Assembly (NCBI RefSeq): GCF_021401085.1
Contig: NZ_JACBFP010000005.1
Span: 124,001-188,000, forward strand
Source of the DNA: Chryseobacterium sp. R2A-55
GTDB taxonomy: Bacteria > Bacteroidota > Bacteroidia > Flavobacteriales > Weeksellaceae
Direction: 5' to 3'
DNA length: 64,000 nt
This document shows, piece after piece, positions 51,275-60,077 of this stretch; within the stretch, counting starts at the first letter, position 1; the number at the start of each line of letters is the position of its first letter. The notes below the pieces were generated by a model. That model saw nothing but the letters and a program-made list of their open reading frames with translations. It ran no database searches and was not told the DNA's origin. Position numbers and translations under genes: made by a program.

Positions 51275-54088
51275 TCAGAACCAGCCCCGTCTGAAATAAT
51301 TGGTAATCGCTGAAAAATTCAGGGTCAAAGTAAAGCGGATGCGTGTTCCATAATCTTTGAAAGAAGGCTCAAAACCTAGGGAACTTTGAATCGGGAAATA
51401 GACCTCCAGGAAATCGGGAACCACTTTCAGCTTCACGCCGGAATCCCAAATGAATTTCGGGCTGAATTGATGATTTTTATACATTCCTGCATCGGCATAG
51501 AGGTTAAACATCTTCCAAAGATGAGAATCCACATTCACCGCAGTAATCCACTGATTGGTGGTTTGTCCGAGATAGGATTTAAAACCGCCATCGGCAATAA
51601 TGAGCTGTTGCGAAAAAATCCCCGAAGTAGCGCTTTGACCCAAAAGTCCATAGGAAAACGCAAAATTCGAAACACGGGAAATCCCATAATCAAACAAATT
51701 ATTTCGGGTGTGGTTGTTCAAAAACAGTCCGCCAAAAAACCGGAAACTGATCTTCTTGCTTTTCTGGAATTCCCAGCGGTAAAATGCTTCAGCAGAAATC
51801 CGCTGAAAATCTTCCATAAAAAGGAAATTCCCGCTGAAATACTTTTCATGGATCATTCGCCGGTCGGAATAGGCATATCCCACGCTCCAAAGGTTATACC
51901 GCGAATAATCATTTGGATCATTTTTCTTGGGGTCCAAATCCTTGTCGAAAAAATTGTAGGAAATACCTAGACTTCTACCAATGTCGCTTCTGGGATTTTT
52001 ACTGAAACTCAGGTTCCCGAATGCCGTTAATTTCCGGTAACTTAAATCGAAATCATAATGAAAGTAGGAACCGGCGATCCCAAAATCCAAACTCCGGTAA
52101 AAACTTTCGGCTGGCTGGAAAGAGTAGGAGATTCCACCCGAACCGGTCATTGTTCCGGTTCCGGAACTGAAATAGGGCGTGAAGGTATAATTGAATTTTT
52201 GCTCAAAAAAAGAGGTATTCCTGAAATTCAAACCCACCAAAACATTGTCATAGGCATTGAAACTTAATCTGGGATTCAGATAAATTTCATTGAATTCAGG
52301 ATTCGGAATATCCTTGAACAACTTCAGCTTCACTTTTTTTACATTGGTATAAATTCCTTTGGTGTAAAGGTAATTGTCGCGGAAATTATTCTCCGGGAAA
52401 ATATATTCACTGTTGACCACAATTTTTTCTGCGTTCGCTTGCGGAATATTGTAGGTAATCGCTTTTTGGGACTGATCGGTATCAAACCAAAATTCGGATT
52501 TTTCACCTTTTTTGTTAATGGTTTCCAGTTTGAAAGGAATTGCTTGGTTTGTATTTTTGGAGATCTTCACCTGAAATTCGTCGCCATTTTTCTTGAATTT
52601 TTTCAGATCGAAATTCACCCGGTTTTTTCTTTCGATGAATTGCTCCAAAAACTCCGAAGAATATCCTGTAGCTAAAGTGAAGCGATCCAGAAAATCTTTG
52701 CGGTCCACTTTTTTCAGGTGATTTTGTTTCAGGTAATCTACGATGAAATCGTCAAATTTTTCGTTTCCCATTTTTTCTGCAAGGAATGAAAACAAGCTTC
52801 CCATTTCGAAGTGGCTTATTGCGGAAGCATTAAAATTGCTGAGCTGGTAAAAAGGTTCAGAAATTCTCTGGTCCAGATTCTGACTCCTGATGTACTGATA
52901 AGCCAATCCGTACCGCTCAGAAATTTTCAATTCCGATGCATGAAAAATCTTCAGAGGCTTCAAACCAAACAGCTTCAGATTGTCCGGCAATGCGCCCAAT
53001 AGTTTTTCATCCCGATAATAGCGCTCGAGATACTGGATTTCCAGATAAGTTTTCAGTCCGTTGATAAGCCAGTGATCGTCATTTTTGTCAAAAATCACAG
53101 ATTGCTGAATGATGTTTTTTGAAAGGGCGCTGAAATAATTCAAATCCGTGCGCATCCGTTCCGGAAAAAGCGGGTAGCGGAATTTCCAGAATTTCACATC
53201 TTCAAGTCCCGTGAAATTCTGTTCTTTCTTAAACTTATCAGAAATAAATATTTTCTCGGGCAATGTTCCTATTTTGCTTTTAATGAATGAAAGCTGAAGC
53301 GGGAGATAGAATTCCAAATGCTGTTTTTCTTCGGGGCTCAGTGGATAACCAAATTCCACAGAAGTTACTTTCTCATCTATATTTGCATAGATCTGATCAA
53401 ACCGTTTTTCCGAAATCAAAAATTCCGGATCGTTATTCAAAACTCCCTGGAAATAGTTGGTTTGTATTTCTTTGAGGTTACTTTTAGCATACCAATTTGC
53501 CGGAATGTCCAACAGAACGGTCCATTCATTTCCCGGACTTTGGTTTTCGTCAATATCTAAAAATTCTCTTTTTACAACAGTTTCAGGACGGTCCGGAACA
53601 ATAAAAAAATACTTTAGGTAAAAACCATTACCATCTGTGCCATAAGCAGTAAACTTTGACGATGGTATTTTTAAAGTATAATTTAAAGTGATTTTCAATA
53701 CTTCTCCGGGCTGCAAACTTTTATTCAAAGGCAAGAAAATATTTTCTTCAGTAGAACTGCCCTGATCAATACTTTGGTTCTCAACCTTGATCTGCAGATT
53801 TTCTAAACCGCCCAGTTCATTGGGTTTTGCAAAATACAACTCACTTTTCCGGTCCTCTAATTTCCGACCCAAAAGTGCGGTGTTCCTTGATTGGTACGCG
53901 GCAATCCAGTTGAGAAGTTTGAGTTGGTTCAAAGGCTGATCGGTGGAATTGGTAAAGTCAATTTCTTGGGAAACGGCAATTCTAGGATTATTTTCGGTGA
54001 TTTTTGCCTGGATAAAAATTCGATTTTGCTGTGCGAAACCAACAGCAAAACAGAAAAATAAAACAAAACCGCAAAGAAATCTTTTCAT
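51275..54088 (-). CDS. M1-peptidase-like protein lacking the zinc motif, with C-terminal outer-membrane barrel
   Basis: This exported protein has 937 residues (signal peptide about 1-19, ending VGFAQQ). Residues 20-470 look like an M1 aminopeptidase: an N-terminal beta saddle, then DDHWLINGLKTYLEIQYLERYYRDE, which matches the WLxEGFAxYxE helix carrying the third zinc ligand. However, the preceding HExxH is absent (the site reads NIIQQSVIFDKND). A beta-sandwich follows. From about 600 to the end there are alternating strands with aromatic residues (YTFTPYFSSGTGTMTG, YNLWSVGYAYSD), consistent with an outer-membrane barrel. It is therefore probably a non-peptidase surface protein. The start is the ATG at 54088; a frame to 54130 lacks signal-peptide character. 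Confidence 0.65.
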   Translation of the reverse strand: MKRFLCGFVLFFCFAVGFAQQNRIFIQAKITENNPRIAVSQEIDFTNSTDQPLNQLKLLNWIAAYQSRNTALLGRKLEDRKSELYFAKPNELGGLENLQIKVENQSIDQGSSTEENIFLPLNKSLQPGEVLKITLNYTLKIPSSKFTAYGTDGNGFYLKYFFIVPDRPETVVKREFLDIDENQSPGNEWTVLLDIPANWYAKSNLKEIQTNYFQGVLNNDPEFLISEKRFDQIYANIDEKVTSVEFGYPLSPEEKQHLEFYLPLQLSFIKSKIGTLPEKIFISDKFKKEQNFTGLEDVKFWKFRYPLFPERMRTDLNYFSALSKNIIQQSVIFDKNDDHWLINGLKTYLEIQYLERYYRDEKLLGALPDNLKLFGLKPLKIFHASELKISERYGLAYQYIRSQNLDQRISEPFYQLSNFNASAISHFEMGSLFSFLAEKMGNEKFDDFIVDYLKQNHLKKVDRKDFLDRFTLATGYSSEFLEQFIERKNRVNFDLKKFKKNGDEFQVKISKNTNQAIPFKLETINKKGEKSEFWFDTDQSQKAITYNIPQANAEKIVVNSEYIFPENNFRDNYLYTKGIYTNVKKVKLKLFKDIPNPEFNEIYLNPRLSFNAYDNVLVGLNFRNTSFFEQKFNYTFTPYFSSGTGTMTGSGGISYSFQPAESFYRSLDFGIAGSYFHYDFDLSYRKLTAFGNLSFSKNPRSDIGRSLGISYNFFDKDLDPKKNDPNDYSRYNLWSVGYAYSDRRMIHEKYFSGNFLFMEDFQRISAEAFYRWEFQKSKKISFRFFGGLFLNNHTRNNLFDYGISRVSNFAFSYGLLGQSATSGIFSQQLIIADGGFKSYLGQTTNQWITAVNVDSHLWKMFNLYADAGMYKNHQFSPKFIWDSGVKLKVVPDFLEVYFPIQSSLGFEPSFKDYGTRIRFTLTLNFSAITNYFRRGWF

Positions 54089-54183
54089 CTTAAACCAATT
54101 TCCAAATATAACGATGTTTTTTAAAAACAAGTACCCTTTTAAGCATATTCCAAATAATGATTAAATTTGGTTAAACTTTGATA

Positions 54184-55038
54184 ATGGCCAAAAATTATCA
54201 GATTGTCTTTTTCTTTTTCATCCTGGGTTTTCACCACGCTTTTTGCCAAGTCGTGGAAACCACCGTTCCCATGAACATCGATGAAAGCAAGGCCGCGATT
54301 CGAACCCGATTTATCCCGCCGAAAGGTTATGCGTGGGAAAAGGAAGAACGAGGGAGTTTCAGTGAATATTTGGTCAGTTTCCCGCTTTATCCGCCCAGTT
54401 TTCCGATCCGTGATTTCCAGGATATGCCTATTGAAAAGCAAAACCATCATGTAGCAGTTTTAAAGATTGATGTGGGCCACAAGGATTTGCAGCAATGTGC
54501 AGATGCCTGGATTCGGCTTTATTCCGAATTTCTTTGGTCCCAAAAACGATTTGACGAGATTGGCTTCCATTTCACCAGCGGACAGTTTCTTTCCTGGAAT
54601 GATTTCCGTGACGGAGTTCGCACGATTGAAACCGGTCGTACTGTACGTTTTGTGAATCGGGGTTCATTTGACGATTCTTATACCAATTTCAGGAAATACC
54701 TCAGATTGGTTTTTCAGTATGCGGGAACGATTTCTCTCGATCGGGAAGGAGTACCTGTAAAAAGCAATTCCGACATCAAACCGGGGGATTTTGTGATTGT
54801 TCCGGGAAGTCCTGGCCATTGTGTAATTGTGGTGGGACGTATCCGAAATTCTGCAGGAAAGTACCTATATTTACTGGCGGAAAGCTTCATGCCTGCTCAG
54901 GATATCCATATTTTAAGGAATCCCGCCAATTCAAAGATTTCCCCTTGGTATGAACTGGATATAAATTCCCCGGAAACCGTAACAGCGAAATACATTTTCA
55001 AACCGACTTCAATTAAGAGGTTTCATGGGATCAAGTGA
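54184..55038 (+). CDS. DUF4846 domain-containing exported protein
   Basis: The protein has 284 residues with a signal peptide (ending HHAFCQ near residue 20). The DUF4846 family pattern is present: FIPPKGYAWEKEERGSFSEYL at the start, DMPIEKQNHHVAVLKIDVG, CADAWIRLYSEFLWSQKRFDEI, then KPGDFVIVPGSPGHCVIVV, a papain-like-looking GSPGHCVI block. The last motif resembles an NlpC/P60-type catalytic region, but this is inference. A TAAATTTG box (54162-54169) lies 15 bases before the ATG. It is divergent from the M1-like gene. Confidence 0.75.
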   Translation: MAKNYQIVFFFFILGFHHAFCQVVETTVPMNIDESKAAIRTRFIPPKGYAWEKEERGSFSEYLVSFPLYPPSFPIRDFQDMPIEKQNHHVAVLKIDVGHKDLQQCADAWIRLYSEFLWSQKRFDEIGFHFTSGQFLSWNDFRDGVRTIETGRTVRFVNRGSFDDSYTNFRKYLRLVFQYAGTISLDREGVPVKSNSDIKPGDFVIVPGSPGHCVIVVGRIRNSAGKYLYLLAESFMPAQDIHILRNPANSKISPWYELDINSPETVTAKYIFKPTSIKRFHGIK

Positions 55039-55171
55039 AACTGGAACAGGTCGAAATTAAAAAAGGATACCGTTCTAATCTGGTTTTTGAGCGAAACCAA
55101 ACCTTTAAGGTTGAAATAACTTATTTCCCCAAAAATTTATTGAAAAATAAAGGTTGTACCAAAGTTGGCCG

Positions 55172-55197
55172 CGAAAAAAGCCGGGTTTCAGACCGGC
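55172..55197 (-). terminator. Terminator overlapping the end of the small membrane protein gene
   Basis: GCCGG (55180-55184) and CCGGC (55193-55197) flank the stop codon of the gene at 55188, with a T run on the minus strand. Confidence 0.5.
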
Positions 55198-55658
55198 AAG
55201 TTATCTTGATTTTTTTCCAGGTTTGATATCTTATTCCTGCCGTTAAATTTTTTCTGTTTCAAAATTTTCCAAATTAGAATCGCAAAAGCAAAAGTCAAAA
55301 CGGCGAAAAACTTCTCAAAGTTGCTGTTTGCGAAAAGGTTACCAAACGTATTGAGAACAAATAGGATAAGAAAAATCCATAATATGATGTTTATTGTTTT
55401 TTCCTTCCATTTAATTTTGATGTAGTCTGCTTTCATCAACAAAACAAGTCCTAAAAACATATTGATAAGAATGGAAAGGGCTTCAAATACGAGCATTTCC
55501 GAATCATCCTGAAGACGGCCGCCCCAAACGATCTCATTTGGAACTGCTTTAAAAAGTACAGCAACATGAAAGAGGATAACCACAAATAAAAGTCCTAACA
55601 AAATATGGATGGGTGTTTTATCATTCATTTCTTTTCTTTTAATTCCGGATTCGTCCAT
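55188..55658 (-). CDS. Small membrane protein of unknown function
   Basis: The protein has 156 residues (146 if it starts at the ATG at 55628, where AAAAGAAAAGAA precedes). Four hydrophobic segments lie near residues 18-38, 55-75, 88-105 and 115-132. KAVPNEIVWGGRLQDDSEM between the first two is a recurring loop in small flavobacterial membrane proteins of unknown role. No catalytic motif is visible. Its terminator overlaps its own stop codon. Confidence 0.6.
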   Translation of the reverse strand: MDESGIKRKEMNDKTPIHILLGLLFVVILFHVAVLFKAVPNEIVWGGRLQDDSEMLVFEALSILINMFLGLVLLMKADYIKIKWKEKTINIILWIFLILFVLNTFGNLFANSNFEKFFAVLTFAFAILIWKILKQKKFNGRNKISNLEKNQDNLPV

Positions 55659-55956
55659 TTCAAAACAATTTTAAATTTTTTGTTAAGCAGCGATCTGACT
55701 GTTATTTTGACAAGTCTGCGAAGAACTCTATCAAGCTGTATATTTTACAAAAAATACATTCCGTCGTTTGGTATGATCACTTCGAGGTAAATATACACCA
55801 TCCAACCATTCCGCTCAAGTTTTTTATTTTTCAATTAAATGATTGCCCATCAATGGAAAAAACCTGCATCCATTCTGCCTTTATAAATGATGTAAGACAA
55901 AAAATAGCTTCAGTTAGCAGAAAGAGGTAACCCAATACCAATAAATACCTTACAAA

Positions 55957-55989
55957 GAAAAAGCGGAAGCTGGTTTCCCAAACTTCCGC
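55957..55989 (-). terminator. Terminator of the YceI gene
   Basis: GCGGAAG (55963-55969) and CTTCCGC (55983-55989), followed by TTTTTC on the minus strand. The rest of the gap 55659-55956 shows nothing I can support. Confidence 0.75.
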
Positions 55990-56013
55990 CTTCCACTATG
56001 AAAACACAATTTT

Positions 56014-56586
56014 TTATTCTGCAGTCAATTCAAAATCTCCTTTGATTCTGATCAGGTCGCTGATCATAGGAATCGGGAATTTTGGTCCGATCCCGAAATC
56101 TGATCGGTTGAGCGTTCCGGAAACCTGGTAACCGTAAGTCGCTTTCTTGTTCATCGCATTCACGGTGGAACCTCTATACACCAAAGTCAGGGATACCGGT
56201 TTGGTAACTCCATGCATGGTCAAATTTCCGTTCAGCGTATAATAATTATTTGCCGTTTTTGTAAGTGAAGTACTCACAAAATCCATGGTCGGATATTTTG
56301 CTACTTCAAAGAAATCTGCGCTTTTCAAGTGGTTGTCTCTCGCATCAATGTGGGTGTTGATGGAGTTCACATCCACTGAGAAAGTCAGCTTGGAGTTCAC
56401 GAAATTCTTCTCGTCTGCATTGATCGTTAGGTTTGCTTTGTCGAAGTTTCCGGTGATATCGTTGATTCCAAGATGAATGACTTCAAACTGGATTCTGGAG
56501 TGAGCCGGATCGCTCTTTAGCACAAGTTGTCCGTAAGCGGCTACTGAAAACACCAGTGCAGTTAAAATTGAAAATAATTTTTTCAT
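56014..56586 (-). CDS. YceI family periplasmic protein
   Basis: The protein has 190 residues with a signal peptide (1-19, ending AAYGQ). The lipocalin-like YceI fold is evident: DPAHSRIQFEVIHLGINDITGNF near residue 26, DNHLKSADFFEVAKYPTM near 85, and GNLTMHGVTKPVSL near 120. YceI proteins bind polyisoprenoids or other amphiphiles in the periplasm. It is monocistronic. Confidence 0.93.
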   Translation of the reverse strand: MKKLFSILTALVFSVAAYGQLVLKSDPAHSRIQFEVIHLGINDITGNFDKANLTINADEKNFVNSKLTFSVDVNSINTHIDARDNHLKSADFFEVAKYPTMDFVSTSLTKTANNYYTLNGNLTMHGVTKPVSLTLVYRGSTVNAMNKKATYGYQVSGTLNRSDFGIGPKFPIPMISDLIRIKGDFELTAE

Positions 56587-56809
56587 AAGATTTTACTATT
56601 TGTTTGTTTAAAATTCTTTGTCAAAGATATAGCGTTTAAAAAATTTGCTCATTGATGTAGGATAAGAAAATTGAATCCGCTGTGCGGTGAAATCAGAGAT
56701 TCGATGGAGCCAATTTTATTCAGAATGGATTTTGGTGTGCAAGCGGATTTCTTCGAATGAAAAAACCCATTACTTCTTCTCCAAAATCCTGTAACTCGAA
56801 TCCCGGATT

Positions 56810-57523
56810 TCAGTCACAATTCCCGTCCACATCGCAGCTTTCACCGGAATTGATGATCTGTAAACCTTGATCGCCTTGCGAAAATTCACCGAATGATTTT
56901 TCCAGAACTTCCAGAAAAAGTTCCGGTTGTTGCGCGCCAGAAACTCCGTATTTGTCATTAAACACGAAAAACGGAACCGCGTTGATTCCCAAATGTCTAG
57001 CCATCTGCAAATCTTCCTGAACTTTATAGCCTAAATCATCAGAAGTTAAAGCGTTCCTGATTTCACCATCTTCCAAACCGATTGATTTTCCAATCTCTAC
57101 CAAAGTGTCTTCATCATCGATATTCTTGGCATCGATGAATTGTGCTTTGAAGAGTGCTTCTTCAATTTCGTTGGCAAGATTTTTCGTTTTAGCCAACTGA
57201 ATCAAAAGATGTCCTCGGAAAGAGTTCGCGATTTTTTGGTTTTCGAAATTAAATTCGATTCCCGCTTCTTTACCTGCATTTTTTGCATGGTCATGCATTA
57301 TTTTCGCCTGCGAAATCGGAATTCTTTTCGCTTCAGAGAAAAACTCAAACGGATCTCTTTCCGGTTGGGTTTGCAAGTCGGGATCAAGCTGGAAACTGTG
57401 CCAATTGACCTGAATATCTTTTGAATCAGGGAATTTCTCCAAGGCTTTTTCAAACTTCCTTTTTCCCACGAAACAGAACGGGCAACGAATGTCACTCCAG
57501 ATATCTACCTTCATTTTTTTCAT
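56810..57523 (-). CDS. DsbA family oxidoreductase, FrnE-like
   Basis: This thioredoxin-fold protein has 237 residues (or 234 from the second ATG). The CPFC active site in WSDIRCPFCFVGKRKFEKAL lies near residue 16-20. The helical insertion and the C-terminal GINAVPFFVFNDKYGVSGAQQPE (cis-proline loop) place it in the FrnE/2-hydroxychromene-2-carboxylate isomerase-like subgroup. Lacking a signal peptide, it is cytoplasmic. It ends in an unusual CDVDGNCD tail that adds two further cysteines, as in Deinococcus FrnE. The likely role is disulfide handling under oxidative stress. Confidence 0.88.
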   Translation of the reverse strand: MKKMKVDIWSDIRCPFCFVGKRKFEKALEKFPDSKDIQVNWHSFQLDPDLQTQPERDPFEFFSEAKRIPISQAKIMHDHAKNAGKEAGIEFNFENQKIANSFRGHLLIQLAKTKNLANEIEEALFKAQFIDAKNIDDEDTLVEIGKSIGLEDGEIRNALTSDDLGYKVQEDLQMARHLGINAVPFFVFNDKYGVSGAQQPELFLEVLEKSFGEFSQGDQGLQIINSGESCDVDGNCD

Positions 57524-57644
57524 AACTCAATTTTTTGATTGAACAAATATACCTCGTTGAAATCTAGTGAACATTGACCTAGGTTAAGAAAGGAGCATTT
57601 ACTTTTTTGAATGTTTTGGTGATCAATCAAAATCGTGAATCACT

Positions 57645-58559
57645 TCAAATAAAATAATGCATCACGAAATACCAAAAAGCAAGCGTTACAAATGAAATGG
57701 GAATCCCGATTCCAATGATCAGGTTGGTCAGTTTAGGATGAAGATGATGGGTGTTCGCAATAATTCCTGCGGTGATCATCGGTGCCATTCCTGCTTCCAG
57801 AAAGGAGATTTCAATCATTTCACCTCTCTGATTGAAAACAAAAAAGTAGAGCAGGAAAATGATGAGCGGAAAAAAAAGTAACTTAAACGAAAGTGCCAAA
57901 ATCAACGGTTTGGTTTCAGAGTTTAATTTCTGCCATCTTAACTGGCTTCCGACAGAAACCAAAGCGAGCGGAACCGTTGTAGCACCCAATTTTTCAAAAA
58001 CCTGGTCCAGATCGGTCGGAATTCGAAAGGAAAAAACATTTAGTAAAACCGCAATGGTAAAGGCAATGAATGGCGGATATTTCACGATTTTCAGAACCAT
58101 TTGACTTGCAGAACTTTTGCTTCCCGAAAAATAGTTCGCCACGGCTATTCCCACTGTAAAAAGTGCGACAAATCCACCGGGTTGATCTACAAGCATCACT
58201 GTTTTCATTCCGCTTTCGCCGTAAAGTGCATGAATCACCGGAATTCCGATGAATGAAGAGTTTCCCAATCCTGCCCCCATAATCACTGCGCCTATCATTC
58301 CTTTGCTCCACTTTAATTTTCGGCCAATCAGCACGAAAAAAGGAATCGCCAGCAAAATGTTCAGCCATTGAACGGCCACTGGAAAAAGTACCTGAAAATT
58401 CATCGCAATTTTCGGAATATAATATAATGACAACGATGACAGTGAAATATTGACCACGAAAGAATTCAAGGCCGAATGTCCGTTTTCAGGAAAAAGTTTT
58501 GCCTTTCGCAGAAAAATTCCAAGAAAAAGGCAAAGAAATAGAAGAATAAGGTTGCTCAT
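57645..58559 (-). CDS. AEC family transporter
   Basis: The protein has 304 residues with eight to ten membrane helices arranged as two repeats. MGAGLGNSSFIGIPVIHALYG near residue 95 and the second-half LEAGMAPMITAGIIANTH near 255 are the broken-helix motifs of the auxin efflux carrier/bile-acid transporter fold. The substrate is unknown (organic acids or malonate in some homologues). It lies 30 bases downstream of the UMP synthase gene on the same strand and could be cotranscribed. Confidence 0.88.
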   Translation of the reverse strand: MSNLILLFLCLFLGIFLRKAKLFPENGHSALNSFVVNISLSSLSLYYIPKIAMNFQVLFPVAVQWLNILLAIPFFVLIGRKLKWSKGMIGAVIMGAGLGNSSFIGIPVIHALYGESGMKTVMLVDQPGGFVALFTVGIAVANYFSGSKSSASQMVLKIVKYPPFIAFTIAVLLNVFSFRIPTDLDQVFEKLGATTVPLALVSVGSQLRWQKLNSETKPLILALSFKLLFFPLIIFLLYFFVFNQRGEMIEISFLEAGMAPMITAGIIANTHHLHPKLTNLIIGIGIPISFVTLAFWYFVMHYFI

Positions 58560-58589
58560 TGATCAGCTTTCATCAGCTTTTTTAACCTT

Positions 58590-59948
58590 TCAAAGTGAGT
58601 TTTCATAGGCATTCCAACCCGCAATCTTGTAATTCAATGCCGCTTTTTCCACATCATCAGATTTGTAAATTCCGCGTCCTACGATTATGAAGTCGGTTTC
58701 CAGCTTTTTGAAGACATATTCCGGCGTGTTGTATTGCTGCCCTTTTCCGTCACCGGAATCGGCTAAATTTACACCTGGAGTAAAAAGTAAAAGTTCATTG
58801 GGAATCTTGTTTTGGGCAACTCCGCCAAAAACGTTCGGATGTGAAACTGCGATATTCACAGCTTGTTCACGGTATTCCATATCAGTTAAGGTTCCGGTGG
58901 AAGACATGCTGAGAATGGCCACCACACCCACATTCCTAAAACAGTCCAGGGAATCGTAACCTGCGATGACTTGTGCGGTGACCAAATCTGCCCAGTTCGA
59001 AATTTTAAACACACCCATCGAAAATTGTAATTCCTGAGTGTTTCCGATATCCGCAAATTTTCTGTCCTCCATCAACAGGAAGTTGTATTTCGAAGCCAAA
59101 TCTTTCAAGGGCAGAATCGTTTTGTCGGCATCAAAATCGGAAATAATGTCGATATGCGTTTTTAGCGCCACGATGTGCGGACCAACCAATTCCACCAGAT
59201 TGAGTAATTCAGCGGTGGTGGTCACATCGGCGGAAACAATCAGATTCGATTTTTTTTCGATGGCGATTTTCAGCAGTTTTTGGGCAACTGAATGTTCGCA
59301 GATTTTTAATTTTTCCTCGTAAGAAATTCGCTTTTCTTCTTTAAATTGCACAACGTTTCCACGTAAGAAATCGTTGATTCTTTCTACATCTTCACTCATT
59401 AAAAGACCTTCTTCCTGCAATATTTCGCAGACTTCTGAAATGGTGAAAAGCGTGTGGACATGGTACCCTTTGCTTTCCAGCATTTCCCTTCCGCCTTGCT
59501 GTCTGTCTAAAACCACCACGATATCTGAAACTGAAATTCCCTCGTTTTCAATTTCCGGAATGGTTTCCAATAGAGATTTTCCGGAGGTGATCACATCTTC
59601 CACCAAAAGACAGTTCTGGCCTTTCGAAAAGATTCCCTCGATCAGTTTTTTGGTGCCGTGTGTTTTTGCTTCTTTCCGTTTCATAATCAGCGGAATATAG
59701 CTTTCCAGAGACATCGCGGTTGCCATCGGAAGTGCAGCATACGGAACCCCGCAAATCAAATCGAAATTATCAAGCGGAAGCATATCCAAAAGATAATTGG
59801 CGAGGTCTTTCAGAATTTTAGGATCAGAAGCGAGCGGCCTTAAATCCACATAAAACGGACTTTCAATCCCGCTTTTCAGGGTAAACCTGCCAAATTTGAC
59901 GATGCCGAGTTTGTAGCACTCCAGGAAAAATTTTCTTTTAGTATCCAT
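58590..59948 (-). CDS. pyrEF: Bifunctional UMP synthase (orotate phosphoribosyltransferase-OMP decarboxylase)
   Basis: The protein has 452 residues and performs the last two steps of pyrimidine synthesis: orotate + PRPP to OMP, then CO2 removal to UMP. The N-terminal PyrE domain (about 1-195) has KFGRFTLKSGIESPFYVDLR and the PRPP motif LLVEDVITSGKSLLE. The C-terminal PyrF domain (about 210-452) has the catalytic DRKFADIGNTQELQ and the end VGRGIYKSD with the phosphate-binding loop. The order and DRKFADIGNT style match eukaryotic UMPS and yeast Ura3 more than E. coli PyrF. The start MDTKRKFFLECYKLG is preferred over an ATG six codons earlier (59966). The promoter is at 59979. Confidence 0.93.
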   Translation of the reverse strand: MDTKRKFFLECYKLGIVKFGRFTLKSGIESPFYVDLRPLASDPKILKDLANYLLDMLPLDNFDLICGVPYAALPMATAMSLESYIPLIMKRKEAKTHGTKKLIEGIFSKGQNCLLVEDVITSGKSLLETIPEIENEGISVSDIVVVLDRQQGGREMLESKGYHVHTLFTISEVCEILQEEGLLMSEDVERINDFLRGNVVQFKEEKRISYEEKLKICEHSVAQKLLKIAIEKKSNLIVSADVTTTAELLNLVELVGPHIVALKTHIDIISDFDADKTILPLKDLASKYNFLLMEDRKFADIGNTQELQFSMGVFKISNWADLVTAQVIAGYDSLDCFRNVGVVAILSMSSTGTLTDMEYREQAVNIAVSHPNVFGGVAQNKIPNELLLFTPGVNLADSGDGKGQQYNTPEYVFKKLETDFIIVGRGIYKSDDVEKAALNYKIAGWNAYENSL

Positions 59949-59978
59949 GCACTGTTTTTTTTTCATTTTTACTTTCTA

Positions 59979-60008
59979 CAAAGTTAATAGAAATGTGGGA
60001 AGACCAAA
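59979..60008 (-). promoter_or_regulatory. Promoter of the UMP synthase gene
   Basis: On the minus strand, TTTG (60005-60008), 18 bases, TAACTTTG (59979-59986). Both elements are perfect. An opposing -7 box (TATCTTTG, 60051-60058) serves the divergent serine hydrolase gene. Confidence 0.7.
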
Positions 60009-60077
60009 AATGCAGGGCGGAAGTTTAACAGTTTTTGTGTCAATTATCTTTATCTTTGGGGAAATCAAAAATTAGTT

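Noticed and set aside
55035-55226. 63-codon frame starting GTG in a GTGA overlap with the DUF4846 stop
   Set aside because: The overlap hints at coupling, but the frame runs 39 bases into the convergent membrane-protein gene and its terminator, and shows no family pattern. Not called.
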